From NCBI GenBank assembly GCA_964428205.1, contig CAYRXE010000002.1:1-62048 (forward strand): a stretch of 62,048 bases of DNA, written 5' to 3'. Of this stretch, positions 48,802-56,597 are shown one piece after another. The DNA is from CAYRXE01 sp964428205. GTDB taxonomy: Bacteria > Patescibacteriota > Gracilibacteria > Peribacterales > Peribacteraceae. The notes beneath the pieces are model-generated. The model had not been told where the DNA came from. It ran no database searches and saw nothing but the letters and a program-made list of their open reading frames with translations. The position numbers and the translations under genes are program-made. The stretch's first letter is position 1. Every line of letters begins with the position of its first letter.

Positions 48802-49314
48802 GTGCTGGCCTGGGTCTACATTGGCCTGGCAACACTCCTCACGGTTGGGCTGATTATCACGGTGATCCATCACTGGATTTTGGAGACTCCCTACGTGCGC
48901 ACGTCAAAGTCTGTTGCTCGATCTATGGCTACTTTCGTGGGTTTGGAACCGGGGCATTCTGTCTATGACTTGGGAGCAGGGGATGGATCGATTCTCCTCG
49001 AGGCCAAGAGTTTGCAGCCGAAGATTCACGCAACAGGCGTAGAGGTTGTGCCTCTCGTGTGGTTCCTCGGATGGCTCCGCACGCGTGCCAAAGGTATTCA
49101 CTTCCTCCTCAAAGATGCGCGGAAGGTGAACCTCAAAGATGCCGATGTGCTCTTCTTGTACATGACCCCGCACATGCTCAAAGAGCTCACACCCGTGTTA
49201 GGGACTCTCAAGAAAGGAGCCAAAGTAGTCTCACGCGCGTTTCACCTCCCTGGTCGAACACCGGATGCAGAGCGTACGGAACACGGGGCTAAGATGTTCC
49301 TGTACCGTTTTTAG
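48802..49314 (+). CDS. Membrane-anchored SAM methyltransferase (ATPSC-KMT/FAM173-like)
   Basis: Start is GTG 48802, 4 nt after the pseudopilin stop. The 170-aa protein has an N-terminal membrane segment (AWVYIGLATLLTVGLIITVI). A class I methyltransferase domain follows: VYDLGAGDGSILLEA (SAM motif I), ATGVEVVPLVWFLG, DADVLFLYMTPHMLKEL and KVVSRAFHLPG. The order and short length resemble the FAM173/ATP-synthase c-subunit lysine methyltransferases, but its substrate is unknown. Its 3' end overlaps the convergent comEC by 26 nt. Confidence 0.85.
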   Translation: MLAWVYIGLATLLTVGLIITVIHHWILETPYVRTSKSVARSMATFVGLEPGHSVYDLGAGDGSILLEAKSLQPKIHATGVEVVPLVWFLGWLRTRAKGIHFLLKDARKVNLKDADVLFLYMTPHMLKELTPVLGTLKKGAKVVSRAFHLPGRTPDAERTEHGAKMFLYRF

Positions 49315-50728
49315 TTCGGATCTTCCACGCGGCGATCAACCCGTAACTCACCACAATCCAGAGGAGTCCTGGCTGCCATTCAATGCTCGCTCCAGGGATG
49401 TTTGCGATCACTTGGGTCACCCGTACCACCCATTGCGTGAAGGGGAGACTCGTCAGGGCAACGATAGATCCCAGCGCCGGGGAGATGAGCCCCAGCAACG
49501 TCGCGATGGCACCGGTTGCCATAGCAAAGGGAATAGCGGGGAGAATGAGGAAGTTACTGAGGGGAGAAATGATCGAAAGTCTCTCGAATGCAAACAGGAT
49601 CCACGGGCTCGTGAGCACTTGAGCGGCCAATGTCGTACGTACGCTCTCTTCGATACCCATCACGTGAGGAAGAATCCTCTTAGTCCACGGTGCAATCAGC
49701 TCCGAGAACTCCATGAGTCCTGCAAGCGCAAGAAAGGAGAGGTGAAACCCGCTGTCCCACCAGAGTTGGAGGGGATTCCAAGCGGCCATACCGGCGAGTG
49801 TCCACAGCATGGAGAGTCGGAGGATCTGTTCACGACCAGAAGTAAGTGCGAGGAGCCCCAGTAATCCCATGATGCATGCTCGTACCACCGAGGCACTCGC
49901 TCCGGTGAAGAGCGTAAAGATGATCAGCACTGCCGCGCACGGGAACACACGCACCTTGAGGGGTAACCAGAAGAAGATCGCACTCAAAAGCAGCAAGATC
50001 ATCGTGATGTTGTACCCAGAGATGGCCAAGATGTGCGTGAGGCCTGTGGTTTTGAAGTCTGCTTGGAGGCTACTCGGGATCATTCCTCGAGAACCGGTGA
50101 GTAAACCGATGATCAGAGACGCATCTGGTTCCGGGAAGATACTATTGATGGTCTTTTCGACGTGCATCTTACTGCCTTCGAGTGCTCTAAACGGACTCCA
50201 GGAGCCAGATTTACGGCTTACCATAGCCATATTCTCCAGAGCGCATTCCATGCCTTGGCTACGCAGGTAATGCCCATACGAATCATCCTCAAGCGGCAGA
50301 ATCTTGCCCCTCACAAGCATCACATCACCGTACTGGAGACCAAGAGAATCACGTGTTTTCGCAAGAAGTGTCATGCAGGTATGCCCATCATCGTGAGTGC
50401 GAGTGCGTTCCAAACGAATCAGGTACCCATCGATGCGACGCTCACTGCCAAGCACCCTTGCTGTCATCTCCACTGGTCCTTCGGTGATCACTTTGGCGAG
50501 ACCAGGCATCACAAAGCTCGCTCGAAAGAGTGCGAGTACAGCAGCACCAAGAATCACACCGCTGATGAGGCCATACGATCTCTCCCACGCGATCAAGAGG
50601 GCTACCCACACACTCGAAAGTACGAGTATCACCCACACATACTCCGTGAGCGAGGGGACAACGCAGGTGACGAGCAACATCACCACAAATGAGAGCAGTC
50701 CGAGGGAGATGAGAGAGGAGTTCTTCAC
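49289..50728 (-). CDS. comEC: ComEC/Rec2 DNA-uptake channel protein, no metallo-beta-lactamase domain
   Basis: The 479-aa protein has an N-terminal membrane segment, the OB-fold-like DUF4131 region (VEMTARVLGSERRIDGYLIR), then the competence domain: ASLIIGLLTGSRGMIPSSLQ, FKTTGLTHILAISGYNITMI (the HxxxISGxH-type motif, here AISGYN), and SVVRACIMGLLGLLALTSGR. About nine more helices follow. The protein carries single-stranded DNA across the cytoplasmic membrane during transformation. Full-length ComEC adds a C-terminal metallo-beta-lactamase nuclease domain, which is absent. It is convergent with the methyltransferase and downstream of rsmA. Confidence 0.93.
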   Translation of the reverse strand: MKNSSLISLGLLSFVVMLLVTCVVPSLTEYVWVILVLSSVWVALLIAWERSYGLISGVILGAAVLALFRASFVMPGLAKVITEGPVEMTARVLGSERRIDGYLIRLERTRTHDDGHTCMTLLAKTRDSLGLQYGDVMLVRGKILPLEDDSYGHYLRSQGMECALENMAMVSRKSGSWSPFRALEGSKMHVEKTINSIFPEPDASLIIGLLTGSRGMIPSSLQADFKTTGLTHILAISGYNITMILLLLSAIFFWLPLKVRVFPCAAVLIIFTLFTGASASVVRACIMGLLGLLALTSGREQILRLSMLWTLAGMAAWNPLQLWWDSGFHLSFLALAGLMEFSELIAPWTKRILPHVMGIEESVRTTLAAQVLTSPWILFAFERLSIISPLSNFLILPAIPFAMATGAIATLLGLISPALGSIVALTSLPFTQWVVRVTQVIANIPGASIEWQPGLLWIVVSYGLIAAWKIRTKNGTGTS

Positions 50729-50817
50729 CTCAAGAGCATCTCAGGTACTCACTCACAATTATCATATGAGATGCATGTATTCTTTACTTAACGCTCTAAA
50801 AATCTGACATGCTAAAC

Positions 50818-50848
50818 AAAAAAACGGTTCTCACTTTCTCAAGAACGT
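50818..50848 (-). terminator. Terminator of rsmA
   Basis: On the minus strand ACGTTCT and AGAAC-C-GT pair around a 10-nt loop, followed by seven T residues (50824-50818). The stem begins at the rsmA stop codon. Confidence 0.7.
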
Positions 50849-51654
50849 CATTGTGCATTCCAAGCTCGTGCCAAGGTGATCCATTCTTGGACCGTGAGCG
50901 TCTCGGGTCTGCGCGTACTTTCGATGTCGCAACTTTTGAGCAGTTCATCACCATCCGGGAGTGAGCCGAGCGTGTTTCGAAGCATCTTTCGCTTCCCGCC
51001 AAACCCAAGCTTGAGCAATGTGGTCACGCGTTCAATCACGTCTGGTTCTGCGAGCGGCTTGTTGTAGCAGTTGATGTGCAAGACCGCAGAATCGACCTCC
51101 GGAGGAGGCATAAAACACTGTGGTGGTACTTCCAAAATCATCTCGGCCTTGCCGTAGAGCCCTACGATGATCGTCAGGAGCCCTGCGTGCTTTTCGTCAC
51201 AGATCTTTTGTGCGACTTCCTTCTGAATCAGCAGTGTGAGGGAAGTCGGAGGCACAGGGGACTCCATGAAGACATGCCTGATGAGCGGCGAGGTGATGTG
51301 ATAGGGGATATTGGCCACAATCTTGTATGGCTCCACCGGCATAGGGGTTTGCAGGGCATTCCCTTGGACGATGGAAAGGTGATTCTGATCTGCTTTTATG
51401 AACCACTTCATGAGCGTCGTCATGCGTGCATCGAGCTCAATAGCGGTCACGTGCTTAGCCTTCTCGAGAAGGAGTTCTGTGAGGATGCCCACTCCTGGTC
51501 CAATCTCCACCACGTGATTCGTAGGCTCCACATCGGCTGCTTCCATGATGGCTTCTAAGACTTCTTCATCACGCAAAAAGTGCTGCCCAAGATCGGTGTT
51601 CAGGCGAATGTTATTACTCTGGAGAAACTGCCGAAGGCGGGCGTCGAGATCCAT
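50848..51654 (-). CDS. rsmA: 16S rRNA dimethyladenosine transferase
   Basis: From ATG 51654 the 268-aa protein opens MDLDARLRQFLQSNNIRLNT and continues LGQHFLRDEEVLEAIMEAAD. SAM motifs are VVEIGPGVGILTELLLEKA and AIELDARM, and the catalytic NIPYHITSP motif follows, with VPPTSLTLLIQKEVAQKICD. RsmA (KsgA) dimethylates two adjacent adenines in helix 45 of 16S rRNA. The in-frame extension to 52014 has no similarity and is rejected. It lies upstream of comEC with a terminator between them. Confidence 0.96.
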   Translation of the reverse strand: MDLDARLRQFLQSNNIRLNTDLGQHFLRDEEVLEAIMEAADVEPTNHVVEIGPGVGILTELLLEKAKHVTAIELDARMTTLMKWFIKADQNHLSIVQGNALQTPMPVEPYKIVANIPYHITSPLIRHVFMESPVPPTSLTLLIQKEVAQKICDEKHAGLLTIIVGLYGKAEMILEVPPQCFMPPPEVDSAVLHINCYNKPLAEPDVIERVTTLLKLGFGGKRKMLRNTLGSLPDGDELLKSCDIESTRRPETLTVQEWITLARAWNAQ

Positions 51655-51663
51655 GGGAGAAGA

Positions 51664-51691
51664 TTGACAGTCGTGACGAGCGCAGTAAAGT
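51664..51691 (+). promoter_or_regulatory. Promoter of the 64-aa orphan gene
   Basis: TTGACA (51664-51669) and TAAAGT (51686-51691) are 16 nt apart, divergent from rsmA. The leader of about 90 nt contains CTGCATC-T-GG / CC-G-GATGCAG (about 51739-51763), a stable stem-loop, before the ribosome-binding site. Confidence 0.55.
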
Positions 51692-51784
51692 AGCGGCCGC
51701 TCCTTATTCATTAAAGGCATATAAAACCGCTTTTCACCTGCATCTGGACGTTCCGGATGCAGATGATCAGTGGTAGGAGGATCC

Positions 51785-51979
51785 ATGATTACGACATTCC
51801 AGAAGGCGTTGTCGCCGGAAGAGTTCATCGCGAAGTTCGATAAGTTGCCAGGCAGGCTCAAAAATCGCCCGCCGTTCAACACGTCACGAGCAACCATCCT
51901 TGCCCAATATACTGCTGCAGAAAGGGCGAGGAGGACCGAGATGACGGCGCAGCTCTTCGCTCGTCTCGATAAACGGTAA
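51785..51979 (+). CDS. Small basic orphan protein (64 aa)
   Basis: AGGAGG at 51775-51780 lies 4 nt before ATG 51785. The protein is MITTFQKALSPEEFIAKFDK, then RPPFNTSRATILAQYTAAER and a basic end (LFARLDKR). It appears helical and has no membrane segment or Cys. A promoter, structured leader, strong ribosome-binding site and terminator make it a complete independent unit. No family recognised; the signals resemble those of the small genes at 15481 and 52218. Confidence 0.75.
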   Translation: MITTFQKALSPEEFIAKFDKLPGRLKNRPPFNTSRATILAQYTAAERARRTEMTAQLFARLDKR

Positions 51980-52002
51980 GTGGATACATGCCTCTTGCCT
52001 TT

Positions 52003-52030
52003 TGCCCCACCCACATGCGGTGGGGCTTTT
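52003..52030 (+). terminator. Terminator after the 64-aa orphan
   Basis: GCCCCACC / GGTGGGGC forms a perfect 8-bp stem with a 7-nt loop, followed by TTTTT. Confidence 0.92.
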
Positions 52031-52113
52031 TCTTGACCCTCCTCGGAAGAGGCCTAAAATTCGCCAAATCTTCAATTTGATCTTTCATATATAGCTTTCG
52101 CCCGTCATCTGAA

Positions 52114-52177
52114 CCTCATATGGATATGAGGGTCTGTCTCCTCAGCTCGCAGGAGATAGCGCCCCATCCTGGGGTGC
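52114..52177 (+). promoter_or_regulatory. Three-hairpin leader before the 78-aa orphan gene
   Basis: CCTCATAT/ATATGAGG (52114-52131), TCTCCT/AGGAGA (52137-52156) and GCGCCCC/GGGGTGC (52159-52177) are consecutive stems ahead of the ribosome-binding site GGAGG (52207-52211). The AGGAGA arm is itself Shine-Dalgarno-like. Such an array could be a regulatory leader; no known riboswitch class is recognised. Confidence 0.45.
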
Positions 52178-52217
52178 AGATGTGCGAGTGATTCGTCTTC
52201 TTTTTTGGAGGTGTCCC

Positions 52218-52454
52218 GTGTCCAAGATGGACAGACCTCAGTTCCTCAGGTTGGCCAAGCAGCTGTTCAGTGCGTTGCACGAAGCAGCCGAGGTCGACTC
52301 GGATGTCCCGGAATCGTTTGAATTCCATGGCGTCTGGTACGACTACGATGCGCCACTAGTTGCACTCTTTGATTCGCTCGACAATAAAGTCGAGCTCGTC
52401 ACGGCGGTGCAAGCGAGGTTGAAAATCCTTTGTGAGAGACTGGTGCCTTGTTAA
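52218..52454 (+). CDS. Small acidic orphan protein (78 aa)
   Basis: GTG 52218 has GGAGG (52207-52211) 6 nt upstream, and an ATG at 52227 is an alternative start. The protein is SKMDRPQFLRLAKQLFSALH, then EAAEVDSDVPESFEFHGVWY and a helical end with two Cys (LKILCERLVPC). It is not recognised. The FEFHGVWYDYDAPLV stretch looks like a small folded core. It has a structured leader and its own terminator, and converges on pcrA. Confidence 0.75.
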   Translation: MSKMDRPQFLRLAKQLFSALHEAAEVDSDVPESFEFHGVWYDYDAPLVALFDSLDNKVELVTAVQARLKILCERLVPC

Positions 52455-52479
52455 AAGAGCATACGAATCATTTCCTAGA

Positions 52480-52508
52480 CCGCCCCCTTCGGGAGGGCGG
52501 TTTTTTTT
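52480..52508. terminator. Terminator between the 78-aa orphan and pcrA
   Basis: CCGCCC-C-CT / GG-A-GGGCGG stem followed by eight T residues. The T-run reaches the pcrA stop codon, so convergent transcription ends here. Confidence 0.9.
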
Positions 52509-54771
52509 AATCGATCTTCCTCAGTGGCGCGATGCTCAGTGCGAAGGTTTTCTTTTGTCCGTTATCAAACGTGATGGTTGCGACATCTCCGCGCAGGGCG
52601 ATGATGGTGCCTTCGCCAAAGGAAGGGTGCGCAATGCGCATTCCTACGGCAAATTCTGCGTCCTGTGAGGCATCGTCATAGCCCATGTCCTGGTTAAACT
52701 CGGCCGAAACATTCTGCTTGAAGGTCTCCACTTTGCCACCGCCAAAGGCTTTTCTGCGACCGCTCTCGCTGGCCCACGCAAACGCACTCAAGAGCTCGTC
52801 ACTGCGACGTTCAATCTGTGCATCCGGAAGATCATCCAAGAATCTACTTGGTGCATTGCTCTGCACTTGGCCGTACAAGTTGCGACTGCGGGTGAAGAGC
52901 ATCTTCAAATGCTTCTTGGCGCGCGTCATGCCTACGTACATCAACCTGCGTTCTTCTTCGAGTTGTGCTTTATCGAACAGCGCATTGCTGTGTGGGAAGA
53001 TTCCTTCTTCGCAACCCGCCATGAACACGCTCTCGAACTCCAAGCCCTTACACAAGTGGAGCGTCATGAGCGTCAATGCGTCATCTTTTGCCGTCGTGAG
53101 CTTGTCGACCTCCGAAACCAGCGCCACTTCTTCCAAAAAGCTCGTGAGAGATGCATGTGGTTCCAGTCCATCGTACTTGTGCATCACACTCAGGAGTTCC
53201 AGCACGTTGCCGTAACGCTCTTCACCTTCTTCGGTGTCGTCGCGGAGCCATTCCTCCATGCCAATGGCCTGTAAAAGGCGCTCTGTGAGGCCAGAAACAA
53301 CCTCTCGCTGCGATTCGCGACGGAAGTGCTCAATCGTCTCGGTGAACTGCTTGAGGCGTACTTTTGCAGGCTCATTCACGGCATCAATCTGATCCACCTC
53401 CGTCAAACTCGTCCACAAAGACTTCTGTTCACGAGATGCATACGCCTGGATGTGGCCAAGGGTTGTGTCGCCGAGTTTACGAGCGGGAACGTTGACGATT
53501 CGCAGGAGCGAAAGTGTGTCCTGAGGATTTAAGATCGCATACAAGTACGCGAGAACGTCTTTTACTTCTTTGCGTGCGTAGAATTTCATGCCGCCCAAGA
53601 TGCGATAGGGGATGCCACCACGTAAACATGCTTCTTCGATCAAGCGTGACTGTGCATTGGTGCGATACAACACCACTTGGTCCTTCAAACTCACGCCGTC
53701 CTGCTTGAGTCTTTGTGCTTCGCGCACAATGTCCTCGGCTTCGGCGCGTTCGTCGCGCACTTCTTGCACGATCGCCTTGGGACCTTCCTTCTTTTCGGTC
53801 CACATCTGCTTCGGTGGGCGGTTAGGGTTATGCGAAATCACGGCATTACTCGCATCCAAGATCACCTGAGTGCTGCGATAGTTCTGTTCGAGCTTCACTT
53901 CGAGGGCATCGGGGTATTCCTTCTTAAACTCCAAAATATTGCGGATATCGGCCCCTCGGAAGGAGTAGATGGACTGGTCTGGGTCTCCAATCACGCAAAT
54001 ATTGCGGTACTTTTGTGCGAGCAGGCTGATCAACAGGTACTGCGCGTGGTTTGTATCTTGATACTCATCCACATTGATGTACTGCCACGTCTCTTGGTAG
54101 CGATCCAAGACGTCTGGCACCTCGCGGAAGAGCTTCACCGTCTCCAAAATGAGGTCATCGAAGTCGAGCGCACTCGCCTCACGCAGTGCTTCCTGGTATT
54201 TCTTGTAAATCGTGATGGCCGTATGCATGTGCACGGTCGTTGCCTGCCTCTCCGCCTCAATAGGGGACAAGGCTTCGGACTTAAAACGACTGATGTAGCT
54301 CATGGCAGCACGCGGCTTCATTTCTTTTTCGTCGATCAGCAGTTTTTTGAGAACCATTTTAATCAGTTTTTCCTGATCATCACTGTCGTAGATGACAAAG
54401 CTCTTGCTGCCACCAATATGCTCAATCTCCTTACGCAAAATTCTCGCACACACCGAGTGGAAGGTGCCCATCACGGGGAGTTTTCCAACGCCACGCTCAA
54501 AGGTGTAGCCGTCCTGCACGTCTTGCAGATGCAGGAGGCTCTTGATGCGCTCTTTCATTTCCGAAGCAGCCTTATTCGTAAAGGTAACCGCGAGGATTTG
54601 CCAAGGGGGCACGCCCTGTTCGATCAAATAGGCGATCCTATGAGTAAGCGCTTTGGTCTTTCCGCTGCCTGCACCAGCCAAAATAAGGGCTGGGCCCTGA
54701 ATATTCAATACCGCTTCACGTTGCGGTTCATTGAGGCCTTGCACGATGCTCGTATCGTCAGTTTTCGTCAC
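52507..54771 (-). CDS. pcrA: UvrD/PcrA-type superfamily 1 DNA helicase
   Basis: The 754-aa protein starts GLNEPQREAVLNIQGPALIL and has all SF1A motifs: AGAGSGKTKALTHRIAYLI (Walker A), LAVTFTNKAASEMKERI, YINVDEYQDTNHAQY (motif II), VIGDPDQSIYSFRGAD (motif III), LEQNYRSTQVIL (IV), LMTLHLCKGLEFESVFMAGC (V) and EERRLMYVGMTRAKKHL (VI). The C-terminal GMRIAHPSFGEGTIIALRGD is the Tudor-like domain that contacts RNA polymerase in PcrA. It unwinds DNA in repair and replication-fork rescue. It lies 126 nt after rmuC on the same strand. Confidence 0.97.
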   Translation of the reverse strand: MTKTDDTSIVQGLNEPQREAVLNIQGPALILAGAGSGKTKALTHRIAYLIEQGVPPWQILAVTFTNKAASEMKERIKSLLHLQDVQDGYTFERGVGKLPVMGTFHSVCARILRKEIEHIGGSKSFVIYDSDDQEKLIKMVLKKLLIDEKEMKPRAAMSYISRFKSEALSPIEAERQATTVHMHTAITIYKKYQEALREASALDFDDLILETVKLFREVPDVLDRYQETWQYINVDEYQDTNHAQYLLISLLAQKYRNICVIGDPDQSIYSFRGADIRNILEFKKEYPDALEVKLEQNYRSTQVILDASNAVISHNPNRPPKQMWTEKKEGPKAIVQEVRDERAEAEDIVREAQRLKQDGVSLKDQVVLYRTNAQSRLIEEACLRGGIPYRILGGMKFYARKEVKDVLAYLYAILNPQDTLSLLRIVNVPARKLGDTTLGHIQAYASREQKSLWTSLTEVDQIDAVNEPAKVRLKQFTETIEHFRRESQREVVSGLTERLLQAIGMEEWLRDDTEEGEERYGNVLELLSVMHKYDGLEPHASLTSFLEEVALVSEVDKLTTAKDDALTLMTLHLCKGLEFESVFMAGCEEGIFPHSNALFDKAQLEEERRLMYVGMTRAKKHLKMLFTRSRNLYGQVQSNAPSRFLDDLPDAQIERRSDELLSAFAWASESGRRKAFGGGKVETFKQNVSAEFNQDMGYDDASQDAEFAVGMRIAHPSFGEGTIIALRGDVATITFDNGQKKTFALSIAPLRKID

Positions 54772-54897
54772 TGGTGGATGGTAGCGGACACCTTGGAAAT
54801 ATTCATGTGAATCGCGGCTGAGAGAGCCGCTCTCAAATATTTATTTTTATATTCGAGAGCGCGTCTCGCACGCGCGATCCTGGAAAAATTTCACCAA

Positions 54898-56049
54898 TTA
54901 CATGCGTGATGCCGTGAGCTTCTTCGCTGCCGTTTCGAATGCTTCCTCAGCAACCGTGATGGGTCGATCAATCGCGAGGGGAGTCACCGTGCCACCAACA
55001 GCTCCGTCGGTAAGACGCACGACATCTTTATCGATCTTACGGAATTCGATGTACGCCTCGTTATACTGATTGACGGTCGTTCCCATGCTTTTGCCAAGTT
55101 TTTGCATAAAGGACTCGTAGTTCAAAATGTGCTTTCCAAGCGTTTCGACGTTCTTCTGGATCTCATGGACCGACTCCTGCATGCGGAACGCCTTGAGGCC
55201 TTGTAAGACCGTCTGGAGGTAGGCAAAGAAGGTAGCGGGCGAGACAATCACCACCTTTTTCTCAAACGCGTACTCCACGAGGTTCCTGCGGTTAATCTCG
55301 GTGCCGCCTACGTCGTTGACCAAAAGGTCGTAATAGATGCCTTCTGCAGGCAGGAACATGAAGGCGAAGTCTGTGGTGCCATCGCTTGGGCGGATGTACT
55401 TCGATGTTTCATCAATGCGCTTCTTGAGGTCCTCACGGAAGCCTTTCTCCAGCAGATCTTTCTTCCCTTCATCACTCACACTCATGAGCGCGCTGTATTT
55501 ATCCAACGGAAATTTCGCATCGATGGGGATTACTTTCTCCTGGAACAACACCACGGCGTCGACAATGTCTCCGTTACCAAATTTATACTGCAACTGGAAC
55601 TGACCTGGCTGCAGCACATGACCGAGCATGGTCTCGAGCCAGTACTCACCAAGGAGTCCACGGCCCTTTGGCTGTTTGAGGATCTTCTGAAGGTCCTGCA
55701 GCTGCTCCGAGAAGCCCAAGACCTGCTTGTTGGTCTCATCAAGCTTGGTCAGCTTCTCCGTCACCTTCTGAATAATGCTCGCACTGTCTTTGAACTGTGC
55801 CTGGAGCGTGCGCGAACTCTCCGTCATTCCTTTACTCAGCATGTCGCCGATTTTATCCATACGCTCCTGCACGTTTTTTTGATTCTTCTCACGACTGTCG
55901 ACCACTTCTTTACGTAGGTTTTCGAGCATCTCTCTCATGAACTTCATTTCTTTGTCGTCCGTTTTTGCGGTGGGAGTTGTGATGAGCTTCCACGCGACGA
56001 AGGCCACACCGGCCGCAATGATTCCGAGGAGAATGTAGAGAGGGGTCAT
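54898..56049 (-). CDS. rmuC: RmuC-family DNA recombination protein
   Basis: From ATG 56049 the 383-aa protein has an N-terminal membrane anchor (MTPLYILLGIIAAGVAFVAW), a long coiled coil (about 30-125, MREMLENLRKEVVDSREKNQ), and the RmuC nuclease-fold domain. The domain contains KGRGLLGEYWLETMLGHVLQ, VVLFQEKVIPIDAKFPLDKY, TTDFAFMFLPAEGIYYDLLV and VVIVSPATFFAYLQTVLQGL. The family limits rearrangements at inverted repeats, which is noteworthy given the repeats in this contig. It is divergent from rpsO. A short GCGCGT/ACGCGC hairpin follows the stop. Confidence 0.95.
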   Translation of the reverse strand: MTPLYILLGIIAAGVAFVAWKLITTPTAKTDDKEMKFMREMLENLRKEVVDSREKNQKNVQERMDKIGDMLSKGMTESSRTLQAQFKDSASIIQKVTEKLTKLDETNKQVLGFSEQLQDLQKILKQPKGRGLLGEYWLETMLGHVLQPGQFQLQYKFGNGDIVDAVVLFQEKVIPIDAKFPLDKYSALMSVSDEGKKDLLEKGFREDLKKRIDETSKYIRPSDGTTDFAFMFLPAEGIYYDLLVNDVGGTEINRRNLVEYAFEKKVVIVSPATFFAYLQTVLQGLKAFRMQESVHEIQKNVETLGKHILNYESFMQKLGKSMGTTVNQYNEAYIEFRKIDKDVVRLTDGAVGGTVTPLAIDRPITVAEEAFETAAKKLTASRM

Positions 56050-56126
56050 GGGTCGAAGCCTACCACATGGTGTACGAATGTCCACTTCCACAGGTGTTTG
56101 TGAACACAAGAATGTCTCCATCATCC

Positions 56127-56154
56127 TTGCGTAGGGTCTTTGGATGCATATAAT
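56127..56154 (+). promoter_or_regulatory. Promoter of rpsO
   Basis: TTGCGT (56127-56132) and a perfect TATAAT (56149-56154) are 16 nt apart. Transcription would start near 56161, giving a leader of about 100 nt. Confidence 0.75.
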
Positions 56155-56226
56155 TGGCGTCTGTCCGCGCTGTAGGGGTGGCACTGACCCTCCTTCGGCC
56201 CGGCGCTAATTCTTTTTGTCTATTTC

Positions 56227-56244
56227 GCGCCCGAGTATGGGCGC
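56227..56244 (+). promoter_or_regulatory. Leader hairpin before rpsO, possible autoregulatory site
   Basis: GCGCCC and GGGCGC form a perfect 6-bp stem with loop GAGTAT, ending 18 nt before the start codon. S15 commonly represses its own mRNA through leader structures; the position fits, but no specific S15-site match can be shown. No Shine-Dalgarno is seen. Confidence 0.4.
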
Positions 56245-56262
56245 TCTCATCCCCCCGATTGT

Positions 56263-56538
56263 ATGGCACTCAAGCGCAAGCGCTCCCGCAAGAAGAAGCT
56301 CATCGAGAAGCACCAGACGCACGTGAAGGACACGGGTTCCCCCCAGGTCCAGATTGCGATCCTGAGCAAGCGCATCAACGAGCTCACCGATCACCTCAAA
56401 GACCACAAGAAGGACCAGTCTGCCCGCAAGGGTCTCCTTGGTCTTGTCGCACACCGTCGCGACTTGCTCGTGTACCTCAAGCGCAACAAGCCAACGCAGT
56501 ACGAGAAGGTACTCGAGGCAAACGATCTCAAGCGCTAA
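56263..56538 (+). CDS. rpsO: Ribosomal protein uS15
   Basis: The 91-aa protein has the family's GSPQVQIAILSKRINELTDH and LVAHRRDLLVYLKRNKPTQY segments, which form the helices that bind the 16S rRNA three-way junction. The N-terminus is unusually basic (MALKRKRSRKKKLIEKHQTH). It has its own promoter, leader hairpin and strong terminator. In many bacteria rpsO is directly followed by pnp. Here pnp is 4.4 kb downstream on the same strand, with an opposite-strand surface-protein gene between them. Confidence 0.97.
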   Translation: MALKRKRSRKKKLIEKHQTHVKDTGSPQVQIAILSKRINELTDHLKDHKKDQSARKGLLGLVAHRRDLLVYLKRNKPTQYEKVLEANDLKR

Positions 56539-56555
56539 ATCCTTTCGATACTAAA

Positions 56556-56583
56556 AACGCCCCAGTGTCGGGGCGTTTTTTTG
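56556..56583. terminator. Bidirectional terminator between rpsO and the 1,304-aa gene
   Basis: AACGCCCC / GGGGCGTT forms a perfect 8-bp stem with loop AGTGTC. T-tracts follow on both strands (seven on plus, five on minus). Confidence 0.93.
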
Positions 56584-56597
56584 TACCTGTTATTTCC

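Noticed and set aside
53677..54810. Plus-strand frame of 377 codons
   Set aside because: It is antisense to pcrA, which has every helicase motif.
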